Shown in pieces: positions 9,123-17,173 of a stretch of DNA of 64,000 nt (the stretch's first letter is position 1; the number at the start of each line of letters is the position of its first letter). The stretch spans positions 1,022,001 through 1,086,000 of the forward strand of contig NZ_CP069127.1 in assembly GCF_016811915.1 (NCBI RefSeq), written 5' to 3'. Origin of the DNA: Brevibacillus choshinensis. Its GTDB lineage: Bacteria > Bacillota > Bacilli > Brevibacillales > Brevibacillaceae. A program made the position numbers and the translations under genes. The notes beneath the pieces were generated by a model. It made no database searches and was not told the origin of the DNA. It worked only from the letters and a program-made list of their open reading frames with translations.

Positions 9123-9632
9123 TTGTCGAATATGGCTCCAGAAACAGATTTAATGAACGCTATTAGATCTTTTTGTCAGCAATTTGAAGATCATATAAAG
9201 ATATTAAACTGCAACTGTAATTCAAAAAAATTTATGGACTTTGAAGCTGAAATAAAATGGTCAGAGAACGAATGGATTATACTCCGTTGTGAAGCAAAAG
9301 TAGCCTCACAAACGGATGGGGGTGAGTACAAGGAAAAATTTAATACCGTACATAAGATTTTTGGCGAAATACTAAAAGGACGTAACTTGAAACAGGATGG
9401 ATACACGAATAAAGATAATATCGTGTATGGTTTTTTAATTCACAGCAGAGACGTTGGTTTTTATAAAAACCAGTATTGTCGAATGATTAATGATTGGAAT
9501 ATATTCGGAGAGGTTTTTAAGTCTAAATTTGTCATAGTATTTGACAGCACTGCAATGAAACTTGATTTTTACCAATGGAAAAACTTTTGGATAGATGGAG
9601 TTCTGGTCCGCAGTTTTTCAAATGCTAAATGA
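9123..9632 (+). CDS. hypothetical protein, possible PD-(D/E)xK-like fold
   Basis: About 169 residues. The start is unclear: TTG 9123 has AAAGG nine bases upstream, and ATG 9132 and ATG 9093 are alternatives. The middle contains E-A-E-I-K-W followed by a beta strand and R-C-E-A-K, an acidic residue plus E-x-K spacing that can occur in restriction-like nuclease folds. The rest is rich in Phe, Tyr and Asn and I do not recognise it. It is AT-rich like its neighbours and has its own bidirectional terminator. The nuclease idea is only a hint based on spacing, strengthened slightly by the Mrr-type gene 1.5 kb upstream. Confidence 0.5.
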   Translation: MSNMAPETDLMNAIRSFCQQFEDHIKILNCNCNSKKFMDFEAEIKWSENEWIILRCEAKVASQTDGGEYKEKFNTVHKIFGEILKGRNLKQDGYTNKDNIVYGFLIHSRDVGFYKNQYCRMINDWNIFGEVFKSKFVIVFDSTAMKLDFYQWKNFWIDGVLVRSFSNAK

Positions 9633-9666
9633 TGAAGAGCTACTTTCTGAATAGGTCATAATTGAA

Positions 9667-9691
9667 AAGCCCTTCCTTAGAAAAAGGGCTT
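9667..9691. terminator. bidirectional terminator
   Basis: AAGCCCTT pairs with AAGGGCTT around a short loop, between convergent genes. T-rich flanks occur on both sides. Confidence 0.75.
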
Positions 9692-9693
9692 CT

Positions 9694-9972
9694 CTACATG
9701 TATTTGTCCATATAATCAGAGGTGTAAATAAAGTTCTGGCCGTATGCTACCATGTACCGCTTCATTTTTTCACGAAAGAATCTGTCTGCCAAAGCTAGCT
9801 CCACTATGAAAGCTTGTGCGCTTCCGAGTGACCTGTTTCGTTTTGCTTTACCGTAAAAAAGTTGGTTCCGAAAGTCCAGATTGTCGGCCACCTGAATCAA
9901 GTTTCCATACATAACCCTCGAATGTGTAGATGTCACTCGCGGTAGCTCTTCAAAGGTCTCTCCGAGATCCAT
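9694..9972 (-). CDS. hypothetical protein
   Basis: 92 residues from the ATG at 9972, chosen over one eight codons upstream because GGGAAGGGAG lies at the right distance. The protein is mixed in charge with several Tyr and Phe near the end and no membrane segment. The central part (from YGNLIQVADNL through GSAQAFIVEL) looks like a helical cytoplasmic domain, but I do not recognise it. It is convergent with the preceding AT-rich gene and shares its terminator. It reads away from the pair of small minus-strand genes at 10107-10671 and is probably not in the same transcript. Confidence 0.5.
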   Translation of the reverse strand: MDLGETFEELPRVTSTHSRVMYGNLIQVADNLDFRNQLFYGKAKRNRSLGSAQAFIVELALADRFFREKMKRYMVAYGQNFIYTSDYMDKYM

Positions 9973-10106
9973 ATCTTCTACTCCCTTCCCATTCAATTTC
10001 TAATCGTCAGAAAACGCCCTCGGTTCAAAACATCATTCAGCACACTGCACACTAAGAGGCCCTGTCCAGAGAGGTGGGGGAGGTGCTGCGTAGCATAACA
10101 CCATGC

Positions 10107-10463
10107 TTAGCGATAGATAACATCCCCGCGTTTGATCGATCCGTCCAGTGCAGCTTTGACTAGCTTCTGGTCATCAAAGCTCACTCGCTTCCCTGTTCCC
10201 ACTTGCTCAGCATGCAGACGCCCATGGCTCACCGAATCAACTCTATATGCTTCGTTCGATGATACCGTAGTTGATGGAGTGTATAGAGAATGTGCAATAG
10301 AAAGCAAGACACCAAAGCTTAACACAGCCAGCAGACCCCATGACACTTTAGAGACCGTTTTTTCCAAGTCCTCAGTTTCTTCATCATCATCTTCCCAACC
10401 ATCTTCATCTACATAACGAGGGCGCCTCCGATCTTCCCGATAGTACCTACGCTTCCGGGACAT
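10107..10463 (-). CDS. single-pass membrane protein of unknown function
   Basis: 118 residues. The N-terminal 35 are strongly charged, first basic (SRKRRYYREDRRRPR) then acidic. One membrane helix follows (about 41-62, WGLLAVLSFGVLLSIAHSL), then an extracellular segment of about 55 residues ending DVIYR. The basic cytoplasmic head suggests nucleic-acid or membrane-surface contact, but no family is recognised. The ATG at 10463 lies 17 bases inside the end of the upstream gene, so the two are probably translationally coupled and function together. Confidence 0.6.
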   Translation of the reverse strand: MSRKRRYYREDRRRPRYVDEDGWEDDDEETEDLEKTVSKVSWGLLAVLSFGVLLSIAHSLYTPSTTVSSNEAYRVDSVSHGRLHAEQVGTGKRVSFDDQKLVKAALDGSIKRGDVIYR

Positions 10464-10671
10464 CCATAGCCGCCGCCCTTCTTACGGGTACTGGAACCCC
10501 GGTTCGTTTCTGATCAGGCCTTGCCTGGCGCTCAGCGATCCTGGCCATAGCCATAGGCTTTAGGTGCCCCTTTGCCCAGGCACTGAAATTGAGTGTTTTG
10601 GATATCTCCCACATTTCCCTCTCCAACGGGTCATTTACATTGAAGCAGACCGGCTTTCGTTCCGTTGCCAC
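10447..10671 (-). CDS. small protein, possibly ribbon-helix-helix DNA-binding
   Basis: 74 residues from a GTG at 10671, with AGGAGG eight bases upstream; longer versions of this frame lack a site. The segment VCFNVNDPLEREMWEISK, then FSAWAKGHL, resembles small ribbon-helix-helix centromere-binding partners of plasmid or phage segregation ATPases, but no ATPase gene is nearby and the similarity is only an impression. The C-terminal third is rich in Arg, Pro and Ala. The downstream membrane-protein gene overlaps its end by 17 bases. Lone genes of this sort are common in relics of mobile elements. Confidence 0.45.
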   Translation of the reverse strand: MATERKPVCFNVNDPLEREMWEISKTLNFSAWAKGHLKPMAMARIAERQARPDQKRTGVPVPVRRAAAMDVPEA

Positions 10672-10824
10672 CGTCAACACCTCCTGAATTGAGTGGTGTA
10701 ACCCTGTGTTGTGAAGAGCAGCGTGCTGTTGTGTTAATAAGTGATGCACAACGGATTGTCCAATATTCGGCTTTCTCCGAATAATTTTTCGATACCTTGT
10801 CCAGACTGCTGATGAGGTGATTAA

Positions 10825-11058
10825 ATGTCAGGTTTAAACAAACCACGTACTCCCGCAGGGAAATTCCTTGATGAGCATGGAATTAGTCACTCCTACATCG
10901 CAGAAGAAACAGAACTGAGTATGGATACATTGACAAGGATATTTACCATTGGAAAGAAAACGCAAAATCCCACTCGGTCGACACGGAAGTTGATTCTTGA
11001 AGCGATAAAAAAGAAAATCCCGCAAGTCAAAATGTCTGACTTATGGGAAGATGAGTAA
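10825..11058 (+). CDS. Xre-like helix-turn-helix protein
   Basis: 77 residues from an ATG with GAGGTGATTAA directly upstream. The segment GKFLDEHGISHSYIAEETELS and the helix that follows (MDTLTRIFT) form a Cro/CI-type helix-turn-helix: a scaffold helix, a short positioning helix and a recognition helix. The C-terminus is basic, then acidic (LWEDE). At this length it is essentially only the DNA-binding domain, as in phage or plasmid repressors. It is divergent from the minus-strand pair at 10107-10671 and could control the shared 150-bp intergenic region. I see no clear operator there. Confidence 0.72.
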   Translation: MSGLNKPRTPAGKFLDEHGISHSYIAEETELSMDTLTRIFTIGKKTQNPTRSTRKLILEAIKKKIPQVKMSDLWEDE

Positions 11059-11093
11059 ATGCGTATATTTAAAGTGGAAACAGGGAATAATGA

Positions 11094-11264
11094 ATAATTT
11101 GTATATATCCTAAAGAGGTCAATCAGTACAACCGCCACAGCACCCTGATGTCTGCCTATCGGCACATCAAGGAGCCGAAATTCATGCACTGCGTCATTCG
11201 GGAAAAGGGCGAAGTCTACAAGGCACTCCGGGCGTTTTTTGGGAAGAAGGAAGCACTGACGTAG
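11094..11264 (+). pseudogene. orphan 3' coding fragment
   Basis: An open frame without any usable start codon near its 5' end encodes about 56 residues (YRHIKEPKFMHCVIREKGEVYK, then ALRAFFGKKEALT) up to TAG 11262-11264. Composition and codon use are like real coding sequence. A strong terminator follows directly, as behind a genuine gene. It looks like the 3' end of a gene whose front has been lost by deletion, in line with the decayed character of this region. I do not recognise the parent family. Confidence 0.45.
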
Positions 11265-11269
11265 ATTGG

Positions 11270-11318
11270 AACAACCGGGCGAGCAATCGTCCGGTTGTTT
11301 ATTTTTATTGGTCGAAAA
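11270..11318 (+). terminator. intrinsic terminator
   Basis: AACAACCGG pairs with CCGGTTGTT, and four more pairs extend toward loop GCAA. T-rich sequence follows. Confidence 0.85.
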
Positions 11319-11383
11319 AGGGATGTTGTATAAAAATTGGTAAAATCATAAAATATAGGAAAACGATCTGAAGGAGGCTTACG

Positions 11384-11674
11384 ATGTATCCGCAAAAACA
11401 TCGCAGGCGAAATACACCGGCCTTTACTTTCCTCGCCTATTTCACCTTGGGTGCAGGGATCCTGTTATTTTCCATCGGTCTTTACAATGCATCGAACATG
11501 GAGCTGAATGAAAAGGGGTATTATATCGCATGCATGCTGCTTGTGGCGGTCGGGGCGATTTTGACACAAAAAGTGGTGAGGGACAATGATGAGGACAAGG
11601 CGATTATAGAAGAGCAGGAACGCGAATTTAATATGAAGGTGTCCAAAGCGGAAAAGGAAACGATAAATAAATAG
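11384..11674 (+). CDS. YiaA/YiaB-family two-helix membrane protein
   Basis: 96 residues from an ATG with GAAGGAGG seven bases upstream. Residues about 12-35 and 46-62 are two membrane helices separated by a short acidic turn (NMELNEKGYY), the pattern of the YiaA/YiaB inner-membrane family. The C-terminal tail of about 33 residues is highly charged and probably helical in the cytoplasm. The function of this family is not established. The gene stands alone after the terminator at 11270-11318. Base composition here returns to that of the core genome. Confidence 0.75.
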   Translation: MYPQKHRRRNTPAFTFLAYFTLGAGILLFSIGLYNASNMELNEKGYYIACMLLVAVGAILTQKVVRDNDEDKAIIEEQEREFNMKVSKAEKETINK

Positions 11675-11860
11675 ACGTTCAAATGGCGGATGCTACATAA
11701 GAAACGTGCTGCACGATGAAGCTCCACACCTGGCATCCAGATCTTGGGCTTTTCTGATCAGGGCCGCGGGCAAAACGATGACCGAAATCATAACGGTGGA
11801 GAGGAAAACATACGAGGGAGACCCGTTGGGGTATCCCTCGTTTTATCTTGTCTGGACTCA

Positions 11861-12931
11861 TTATTGGGTATCAGCAGGAAGCCAGCCTGACAGGAATGCG
11901 CCTCCGTCCGGGTGGTTGCTTGCCGTAAGCTCGCCTCCATGCTGCCGGATGATTCTCTGTGATATGGTCAGTCCCAATCCGGCACCTCCCGTATCACGAT
12001 TTCTCGATTGCTCCCCCCTGTAGAGAGGTTCAAAGATATGCTTCAGCTCTTCTGGCGTAAAGCCCGGCCCCGAATCGTGGACAGTGAACGTCACTCGGGC
12101 TTCTTCCCGTCGACATTGAATGAGAATGTTGCCATGCATCGGTGTGTACCGCACGGCATTATCCAGCAAATTGCTCATCGCGCGCTCCAATAAGTGGGCA
12201 TCACCTCGAGTCACACAGTCATCGGGCTCGAAAAGGACGACCATCGAGATGTGCTTCTGCTGCGCTTGCGGCTCCAGGCTGTCGATCGATGTTTGGATCA
12301 TTCTTTTCAGGTCTACCCGATTCTCGACTCGCTCCGCCGCCAGGTATTCCATCTTCGTATAGGTGAAGAGATCCTCGACCAATCGGTCCAATTGCGCCGA
12401 TTTTTCCTTGCAAACGGCAACATACTTTGCGACCTGATCCGGCGTTCTTGCAATTCCCTGCTCGAGTCCGTCCAAATAACCGCGTAAGGCAAATAACGGT
12501 GTCCGTAAGTCATGGGCTACGGCAGCGATGACGAATCGTCGTTGCTCCTCCAGCTCCGCTTGCTTTCGGTGGGAGCTTTGAAGTCCATTCACCATGACTT
12601 CAAACCCATCTCGAACCTCGGCGATCTCCTTGATGGTCGACTGGGGGAGCTGCACGTCCAAATCACCTGCAGCAATTTGCCGCGCTGACTGGCTCATCGT
12701 CTCAAGCGGCGTGAGCAGGAGCCTTCGCATTTGAACGCCTACGATAAAGAAAGCGAGCAGCAGTCCGACGAATGCCGCTGCCATGGGAACCAAGTAGGAA
12801 TTGTGCCGGTCCGCTCCGATCTCGAGCGATTGGGTCGTGATGAAAAGGGCCGCCACAAAGAATATCCATGGCAGCTGCAAAAGGAGCACCAAGCTGAGCA
12901 AGCCATAAGTACGAATACGGAGCTTCTTCAT
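11861..12931 (-). CDS. sensor histidine kinase
   Basis: 356 residues. The ATG at 12931 overlaps the stop of the response regulator gene (ATGA), with GAGGGGG upstream. Two membrane helices (about 10-30 and 47-66) enclose a very short external loop of roughly 16 residues, too small for a classical sensor domain, so it may sense within the membrane or through a partner. A HAMP linker follows (about 68-120), then HisKA with phospho-accepting His140 (VAHDLRTPLFALRGY), and HATPase_c with the N, G1 (DSGPGF) and G2 (GGAGLGL) boxes all present. It should autophosphorylate and signal to the OmpR-type regulator encoded just upstream. The stimulus is unknown. Confidence 0.92.
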   Translation of the reverse strand: MKKLRIRTYGLLSLVLLLQLPWIFFVAALFITTQSLEIGADRHNSYLVPMAAAFVGLLLAFFIVGVQMRRLLLTPLETMSQSARQIAAGDLDVQLPQSTIKEIAEVRDGFEVMVNGLQSSHRKQAELEEQRRFVIAAVAHDLRTPLFALRGYLDGLEQGIARTPDQVAKYVAVCKEKSAQLDRLVEDLFTYTKMEYLAAERVENRVDLKRMIQTSIDSLEPQAQQKHISMVVLFEPDDCVTRGDAHLLERAMSNLLDNAVRYTPMHGNILIQCRREEARVTFTVHDSGPGFTPEELKHIFEPLYRGEQSRNRDTGGAGLGLTISQRIIRQHGGELTASNHPDGGAFLSGWLPADTQ

Positions 12932-13617
12932 GTTACCCCCTCGAAGCGGTAACCGACGCCCCATACGTTCGTCAAATATTGGGGCTGCTCCGGATTGCTC
13001 TCGATCTTGTCGCGGAGGCGGCTCAGATGGACGCGAATCGTATGCTTGTCCCCGACGCCGTCCCAGAACCTGGCGAGCAATTGAGCGTAGGTAAACACCT
13101 GTCTCGGATGCTCCGCAAACAATCGCAGCAATTCGTATTCTTTCGGCGTGAGCGAGACACTCGTTCCTTCGACGAATACTTCTCTCGTGGACAAGTCGAG
13201 CTTGATGCGGCCATAGTCCAACACTCTGCCCGGATTCTTTTGCTGCCGTCCGGTACGTCGTAAAACAGCCTTTACGCGGGCAACGATCTCGCCTGCCGAA
13301 GCGGTTTTGACGATATAATCATCGCCGCCGAGCGTCAGCCCGCGAATCTTGTCCACATCATCGCTGCGGGCACTCAAAAACAGGATGGGAACGCTGCACT
13401 CCGTCCGAACACGCCTGCAGAAATCAAACCCGTTTTGTCCCGGCATCATGATGTCGAGGATGATGCAGTGAACCGTGTTCTGTTTGAATGCCGACCATGC
13501 TTGCGTCGCGTCATTCGCCGTTACGACCTGAAAATGATCATTTTCCAAGAAGTCTCTCAATAGTTCAACGATGCTCTGGTCATCGTCCACGACCAAGATC
13601 GTAGGTCTTTCATTCAC
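12928..13617 (-). CDS. OmpR/PhoB-family response regulator
   Basis: 229 residues. The receiver domain (1-120) has the acidic pocket D11-D12 and phospho-acceptor D55 (IILDIMMPG). The usual K-P after the fifth strand is VKTAS here: the Lys is kept, but the Pro is replaced by Thr. The C-terminal half is a winged helix ending IRVHLSRLRDKIE and GVGYRFEG, typical of OmpR/PhoB. It is the cognate regulator of the overlapping kinase gene (four-base overlap), and together they form a two-gene operon. The target is unknown; the divergent DUF2306-type gene at 13817 is a candidate because of its position. Confidence 0.93.
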   Translation of the reverse strand: MNERPTILVVDDDQSIVELLRDFLENDHFQVVTANDATQAWSAFKQNTVHCIILDIMMPGQNGFDFCRRVRTECSVPILFLSARSDDVDKIRGLTLGGDDYIVKTASAGEIVARVKAVLRRTGRQQKNPGRVLDYGRIKLDLSTREVFVEGTSVSLTPKEYELLRLFAEHPRQVFTYAQLLARFWDGVGDKHTIRVHLSRLRDKIESNPEQPQYLTNVWGVGYRFEGVT

Positions 13618-13816
13618 GTAGATCCCGCCTTCATTCAGAGGATTTACCCTTACCGACTACATCTTACCATCTCCTCTGCGAACCTTGCGTATTTCACGCA
13701 TTCTGTGATGGTTTGTTTATCGTTTTGTAACCATTTTGGTGATTCGTTTGAGAGATTTCCTTGCTATCCTTCCTTTTAGTGAAGCGAATAAACGCATAGA
13801 AATGGGAGAGGGAAGC

Positions 13817-14452
13817 ATGGATCGACGTCCATTCATCTACAAGCTGCTCGTGTGTGTCAGCTTGATTTACGTGCTCTATGTCTTGATCAACAATGTCGTC
13901 ATTGATCCTGGCGCAGAGATGTTTCTCAGTCATAAGACGAGCCCAGGTCGTGAACTGAAGCCTCGAATCTGGTTAACGGTCATGTACATACACGTCGGGT
14001 TCGCCTGCATCGCGATGGCATCGGGGCTGATCAATTTTTCAACTCGCAGCTATGAGAAGCGCCGCAGTTTTCATCGTGTGAATGGCTACGTTTATGTAAC
14101 GTCCGTGTTGTTTGCGGTGCTGACTTCTGGTTACATGGCACCCTACGCAACGGGAGGAAAAATGAGCAGCATAGGCTTTAACCTGCTCAATATCCTATGG
14201 CTAGTCATGACAGCCACAGCGCTAGTCCACATCCTGAAGAAACGGATTCCTTTGCATCGTCGGTGGATGATTCGGAGCTATGCCTTTTGTTTTACGAATA
14301 TGCTGATTCATCTCCTCACCTTGGTGTTTCACCAGATGATCGGCCTCGATTACGTGACCAGCTACACGCTGGGACTTTACAGCTCGATCGCGCTTTTGAT
14401 CATTGCTCCAGAGGTGCTATTTCGGATGGAGGCCAATTACCGTGAACATTGA
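13817..14452 (+). CDS. DUF2306-like multipass membrane protein
   Basis: About 211 residues from ATG 13817, preceded by GAGAGGGAAG; the longer upstream frame has no ribosome site. It has about six membrane helices. Conserved features of this family are visible: an early loop with P-G-x-E, a histidine in the second helix (YIHVGFACIAMASG), the loop RRSFHRVNGY and a later HRRWMIRSYA block. The His/Arg pattern resembles small cytochrome-b-like membrane domains, but no activity is established for the family. It is divergent from the two-component operon and separated from it by 200 bases, so it could be a target of that regulator. Confidence 0.72.
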   Translation: MDRRPFIYKLLVCVSLIYVLYVLINNVVIDPGAEMFLSHKTSPGRELKPRIWLTVMYIHVGFACIAMASGLINFSTRSYEKRRSFHRVNGYVYVTSVLFAVLTSGYMAPYATGGKMSSIGFNLLNILWLVMTATALVHILKKRIPLHRRWMIRSYAFCFTNMLIHLLTLVFHQMIGLDYVTSYTLGLYSSIALLIIAPEVLFRMEANYREH

Positions 14453-14523
14453 AAGGCACCTTCCATGCATGCCTGTTCCCTCCATGGTGCAGACTAACGA
14501 AAAAGTGACCATCGGAGGCAGTC

Positions 14524-14694
14524 ATGAAGAAAAAAATAGCCGATTCCCTGCTTACCCCCAAGCAACAGCCAGCCCCATTGAAAAGTGAAGAAAGTGAAAA
14601 AGAAGAGCTCATGAGTCAGGTATTGCAGACGGTTGCATTGACCGAAGAAACCGTCGAAAAACAGAAGGATCAATATCTGTTAGAGGGAAAATAG
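14524..14694 (+). CDS. small charged protein, 56 aa
   Basis: The ATG at 14524 has CGGAGG five bases upstream. The protein begins basic (KKKIADSLL), has a Gln/Pro-rich middle, then a charged helix ending ETVEKQKDQYLLEGK. That ending closely matches the end of the 55-residue protein at 7279-7446, and both have similar length and charge pattern, so the two seem to be members of one uncharacterised small-protein family. It lies 70 bases behind the DUF2306-like gene on the same strand. A terminator follows. No function known. Confidence 0.65.
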   Translation: MKKKIADSLLTPKQQPAPLKSEESEKEELMSQVLQTVALTEETVEKQKDQYLLEGK

Positions 14695-14798
14695 CAGGAC
14701 GTGATACGAGCGGCGTTTGCGTCTTGGGCGTAATCGCCTGCATAAAACGGCTGAAAATGGGCCATACTGATTACTACACTGTTAACAACCTTTTTCAG

Positions 14799-14824
14799 CC
14801 CTCGCGATGTCGAGGTTTTTTTTT
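14799..14824 (+). terminator. intrinsic terminator
   Basis: CCTCG pairs with CGAGG around CGATGT, followed by nine T. It ends the unit containing the 56-residue protein. Confidence 0.75.
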
Positions 14825-14920
14825 GCCCCATGATATTTTCATAGAAGCACTCCATCCGTCATTTTGGAAAATCCAATGACAGAGCGGGGTGCTTTTTTGA
14901 TAGCAGAATAGGAGATTAGA

Positions 14921-15802
14921 TTAGACGGAAGGATGAAACGATTGCTCGAGTCTCTTCATGAAAGCCTGTGCGGCCCTGCCCATATATTTATCGTTTCGAT
15001 GGATGATCGCAAGCTCGCGAATCGGTGAGTTCGTGATCGGGATGGCTCGAATTCGCAGGGATTGGAAGCTGTCGATCAAGCGGCTGGGTTGAATGGTGGC
15101 ACCGACTCCTTCTTTTACGAGCTGCAGCAAAGAAGTGGCGGACCCTGTCTCCATGATCGTTTGGATGGATATTTCTTGCTCCGTGCACCAGGAATCGAGT
15201 AACTGACGTCCATAAAAGCCTTTCGGGTACATGACGAATGGAATGCCGACCAAATCCTGCGCTTCCACATATTCCCGATCGGCTAGTGCATGTCCATCAT
15301 CCACATACAGGCTGTAGGATTCCGTATAAAATGGGATTCGCTGCAGACGGCTGTCTGGTTTTAAGGACAAGCCTACTCCAAGGTCGACTTCATTGTCGAG
15401 GACCATTTCCGCAATTTCGATGGAGGAGATCACCTGGACTCTCGTATGGGGAAATTCTTTATGAAAATCGACGAGCAGCGGGGTTAGCCGATAATCCAGA
15501 TCGGATCCTAATACGGCTACCCGCAGGTGACCAGCATGAAGTTCGGTTAGATCGCTGATGGCGCTCTTGGCATTTTCGAGCTTTTGGAAAATCTCCAGTG
15601 CGTAGCGTTCGAGAATCACTCCCGCCTCGGTCTTGACTGTCTTTTTTCCGATCCGATCAAACAAGGGCACGCCTACCGCGTCTTCCAAGACACGGATTTG
15701 TTGACTCAATGTGGGCTGGGAGATGCCCAGCTTATAAGCCGCTTCGGAAAAATGAAGCTCGTTACAGAGCGTGATGAAATACTGCAATTGTCGAAGCTCC
15801 AT
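14921..15802 (-). CDS. LysR-family transcriptional regulator
   Basis: 293 residues. The N-terminal winged helix (1-60: ELRQLQYFITLCNELHFSEAA, then ISQPTLSQQIRVLED) is followed by a periplasmic-binding-protein-like effector domain from about residue 90. The ATG at 15802 has AAAGGGGATGAT upstream. It is divergent from an MFS transporter of the CynX/NimT type, the standard arrangement for a LysR protein and its target. Two identical LysR-style boxes lie in the shared 117-bp gap. The inducer is probably the transported compound, perhaps an organic anion or a cyanate-like molecule; this is inferred from the transporter class only. Confidence 0.93.
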   Translation of the reverse strand: MELRQLQYFITLCNELHFSEAAYKLGISQPTLSQQIRVLEDAVGVPLFDRIGKKTVKTEAGVILERYALEIFQKLENAKSAISDLTELHAGHLRVAVLGSDLDYRLTPLLVDFHKEFPHTRVQVISSIEIAEMVLDNEVDLGVGLSLKPDSRLQRIPFYTESYSLYVDDGHALADREYVEAQDLVGIPFVMYPKGFYGRQLLDSWCTEQEISIQTIMETGSATSLLQLVKEGVGATIQPSRLIDSFQSLRIRAIPITNSPIRELAIIHRNDKYMGRAAQAFMKRLEQSFHPSV

Positions 15803-15817
15803 GGTATCATCCCCTTT

Positions 15818-15867
15818 AATGATAGCTGCAAACTATCATTTATATAGAAAAAATAGTATTGAGCTAT
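15818..15867. promoter_or_regulatory. twin LysR operators
   Basis: Site 1 (15818-15840) has perfect 8-bp arms AATGATAG and CTATCATT with a 7-base spacer. Site 2 (15853-15867) is ATAG, seven bases, CTAT. Both share ATAG-N7-CTAT, which contains the T-N11-A signature. Their centres are 31 bp apart, about three helical turns, fitting a tetramer spanning recognition and activation sites. Confidence 0.78.
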
Positions 15868-15919
15868 ATTTACAACCATCCTAAACTAAAAAAAGCGCAA
15901 ATGAAAGGAGGTTGTACAA

Positions 15920-17080
15920 GTGCGTTTTTTATATCTCGTAGCCATTATTTTCTTTATGTCCCTTAACCTGCGACCGTCTATTACATCTGTAGGACCATTA
16001 TTGGATGTGATCCAGACAGATTTGGGAATGAGCGGGGTTACAGCCAGTTTGCTTACGACTCTCCCCGTTTTTTGCATGGGGATTTTTTCTCTTCTCTCGA
16101 TCCAATGGAGCAATCGCCTGGGCATCGAAAAGTCCTTATTCATCGCCATGCTTTTGATCTTCGCAGCCACATTCCTTCGAGGCTTCCTCTCCAGCAGCCT
16201 GCTCTTGCTGGCTACTTCTCTCTTTTCGGGAATAGGCATCGGGGTTGCGGGGCCGCTCCTCTCTGGATTCATCAAAAAGTATTTTCCAGACAAGCTGAGT
16301 GTCACGAGTGTGTACTCCGTCTCCATGGTCATCGGTGCTGCAGTCGCCACGAGCTTTTCCATCCCGTTGTACACCTGGATGAACGATTCCTGGCAGCAGG
16401 CCCTGAGCTTTTGGAGTGTATTGGCCGGTATCGCAGCCTTGCTGGTGCTGCCTCTTCTCGTAACAGGCAAGAGGGAGCCGGTTGCGATGACTGCGCCTAT
16501 GATGCGGATCACCAATCCGCGTGTCTACGGATTTATGATGTTCTTTGGATGCATGGCCGCTATTTTTTACTCGGTAACGGCCTGGCTGGCGCCTATCGCC
16601 AAATCCATGGGGATGAGCGATTCACAATCTGGCATGATTCTCACCTTATTTACCGTGATTCAGATTCCCGTCAGCTTTCTCTTGCCCATTCTCGTCGGAA
16701 AAACCGGAAAACGAAAGAAGTGGTTGCTGCTCTGTGGGGTATCGGAGCTCGTAGGAGTGACTTTGCTATTGGGGCATGCTTCTCCTTGGATCGCGACGAT
16801 TTTTCTAGGGATCGGCGCAGGAGGTCTGTTTCCACTCGCTCTATTGATTCCGTTGGGAGAGGCACGCAGCGCAGAGGAGGCGACTTCGTGGTCGGCACAA
16901 ATGCAATTCGGCGGTTTTATCATAGGGGCCACTGGACCTCTGCTCGTCGGTCTCACGACAGATGTGTTTGACAGCAGCAGCTACACTCCCGCCCTGCTGG
17001 TTATCATGCTGACGATCGTGGCATTGCTTGCAGCTGTATGGAATATGGAAAAGAAACGCGAAGTCGACCGTGCGTGTTAA
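15920..17080 (+). CDS. MFS transporter, CynX/NimT type
   Basis: 386 residues from a GTG with AAAGGAGG eight bases upstream. Twelve membrane helices are expected. The opening SLNLRPSITSVGPLLDVIQ, the central basic loop after helix 6 and the later LFPLALLIPLG segment resemble the CynX/NimT group of the major facilitator superfamily, whose members carry cyanate, 2-nitroimidazole or other small organic compounds. The substrate is not known here. It is divergent from the LysR gene and is the probable target of that regulator through the two boxes between them. A terminator follows immediately. Confidence 0.85.
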   Translation: MRFLYLVAIIFFMSLNLRPSITSVGPLLDVIQTDLGMSGVTASLLTTLPVFCMGIFSLLSIQWSNRLGIEKSLFIAMLLIFAATFLRGFLSSSLLLLATSLFSGIGIGVAGPLLSGFIKKYFPDKLSVTSVYSVSMVIGAAVATSFSIPLYTWMNDSWQQALSFWSVLAGIAALLVLPLLVTGKREPVAMTAPMMRITNPRVYGFMMFFGCMAAIFYSVTAWLAPIAKSMGMSDSQSGMILTLFTVIQIPVSFLLPILVGKTGKRKKWLLLCGVSELVGVTLLLGHASPWIATIFLGIGAGGLFPLALLIPLGEARSAEEATSWSAQMQFGGFIIGATGPLLVGLTTDVFDSSSYTPALLVIMLTIVALLAAVWNMEKKREVDRAC

Positions 17081-17102
17081 TGTGCTGACCGGTAGCCGCC
17101 CG

Positions 17103-17136
17103 AAAATCCCTTAGGCCATGTCCTAGGGGATTTTTT
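17103..17136. terminator. terminator between convergent MFS and anion transporter genes
   Basis: AAAATCCCTTAGG pairs with CCTAGGGGATTTT and T6 follows on the plus strand. A second, competing hairpin (GGCCATG 17114-17120 with CATGGCC 17151-17157) probably serves the minus-strand gene. Confidence 0.8.
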
Positions 17137-17173
17137 GATGTCCCAAAGAACATGGCCTTATACGAGTGCTTGG

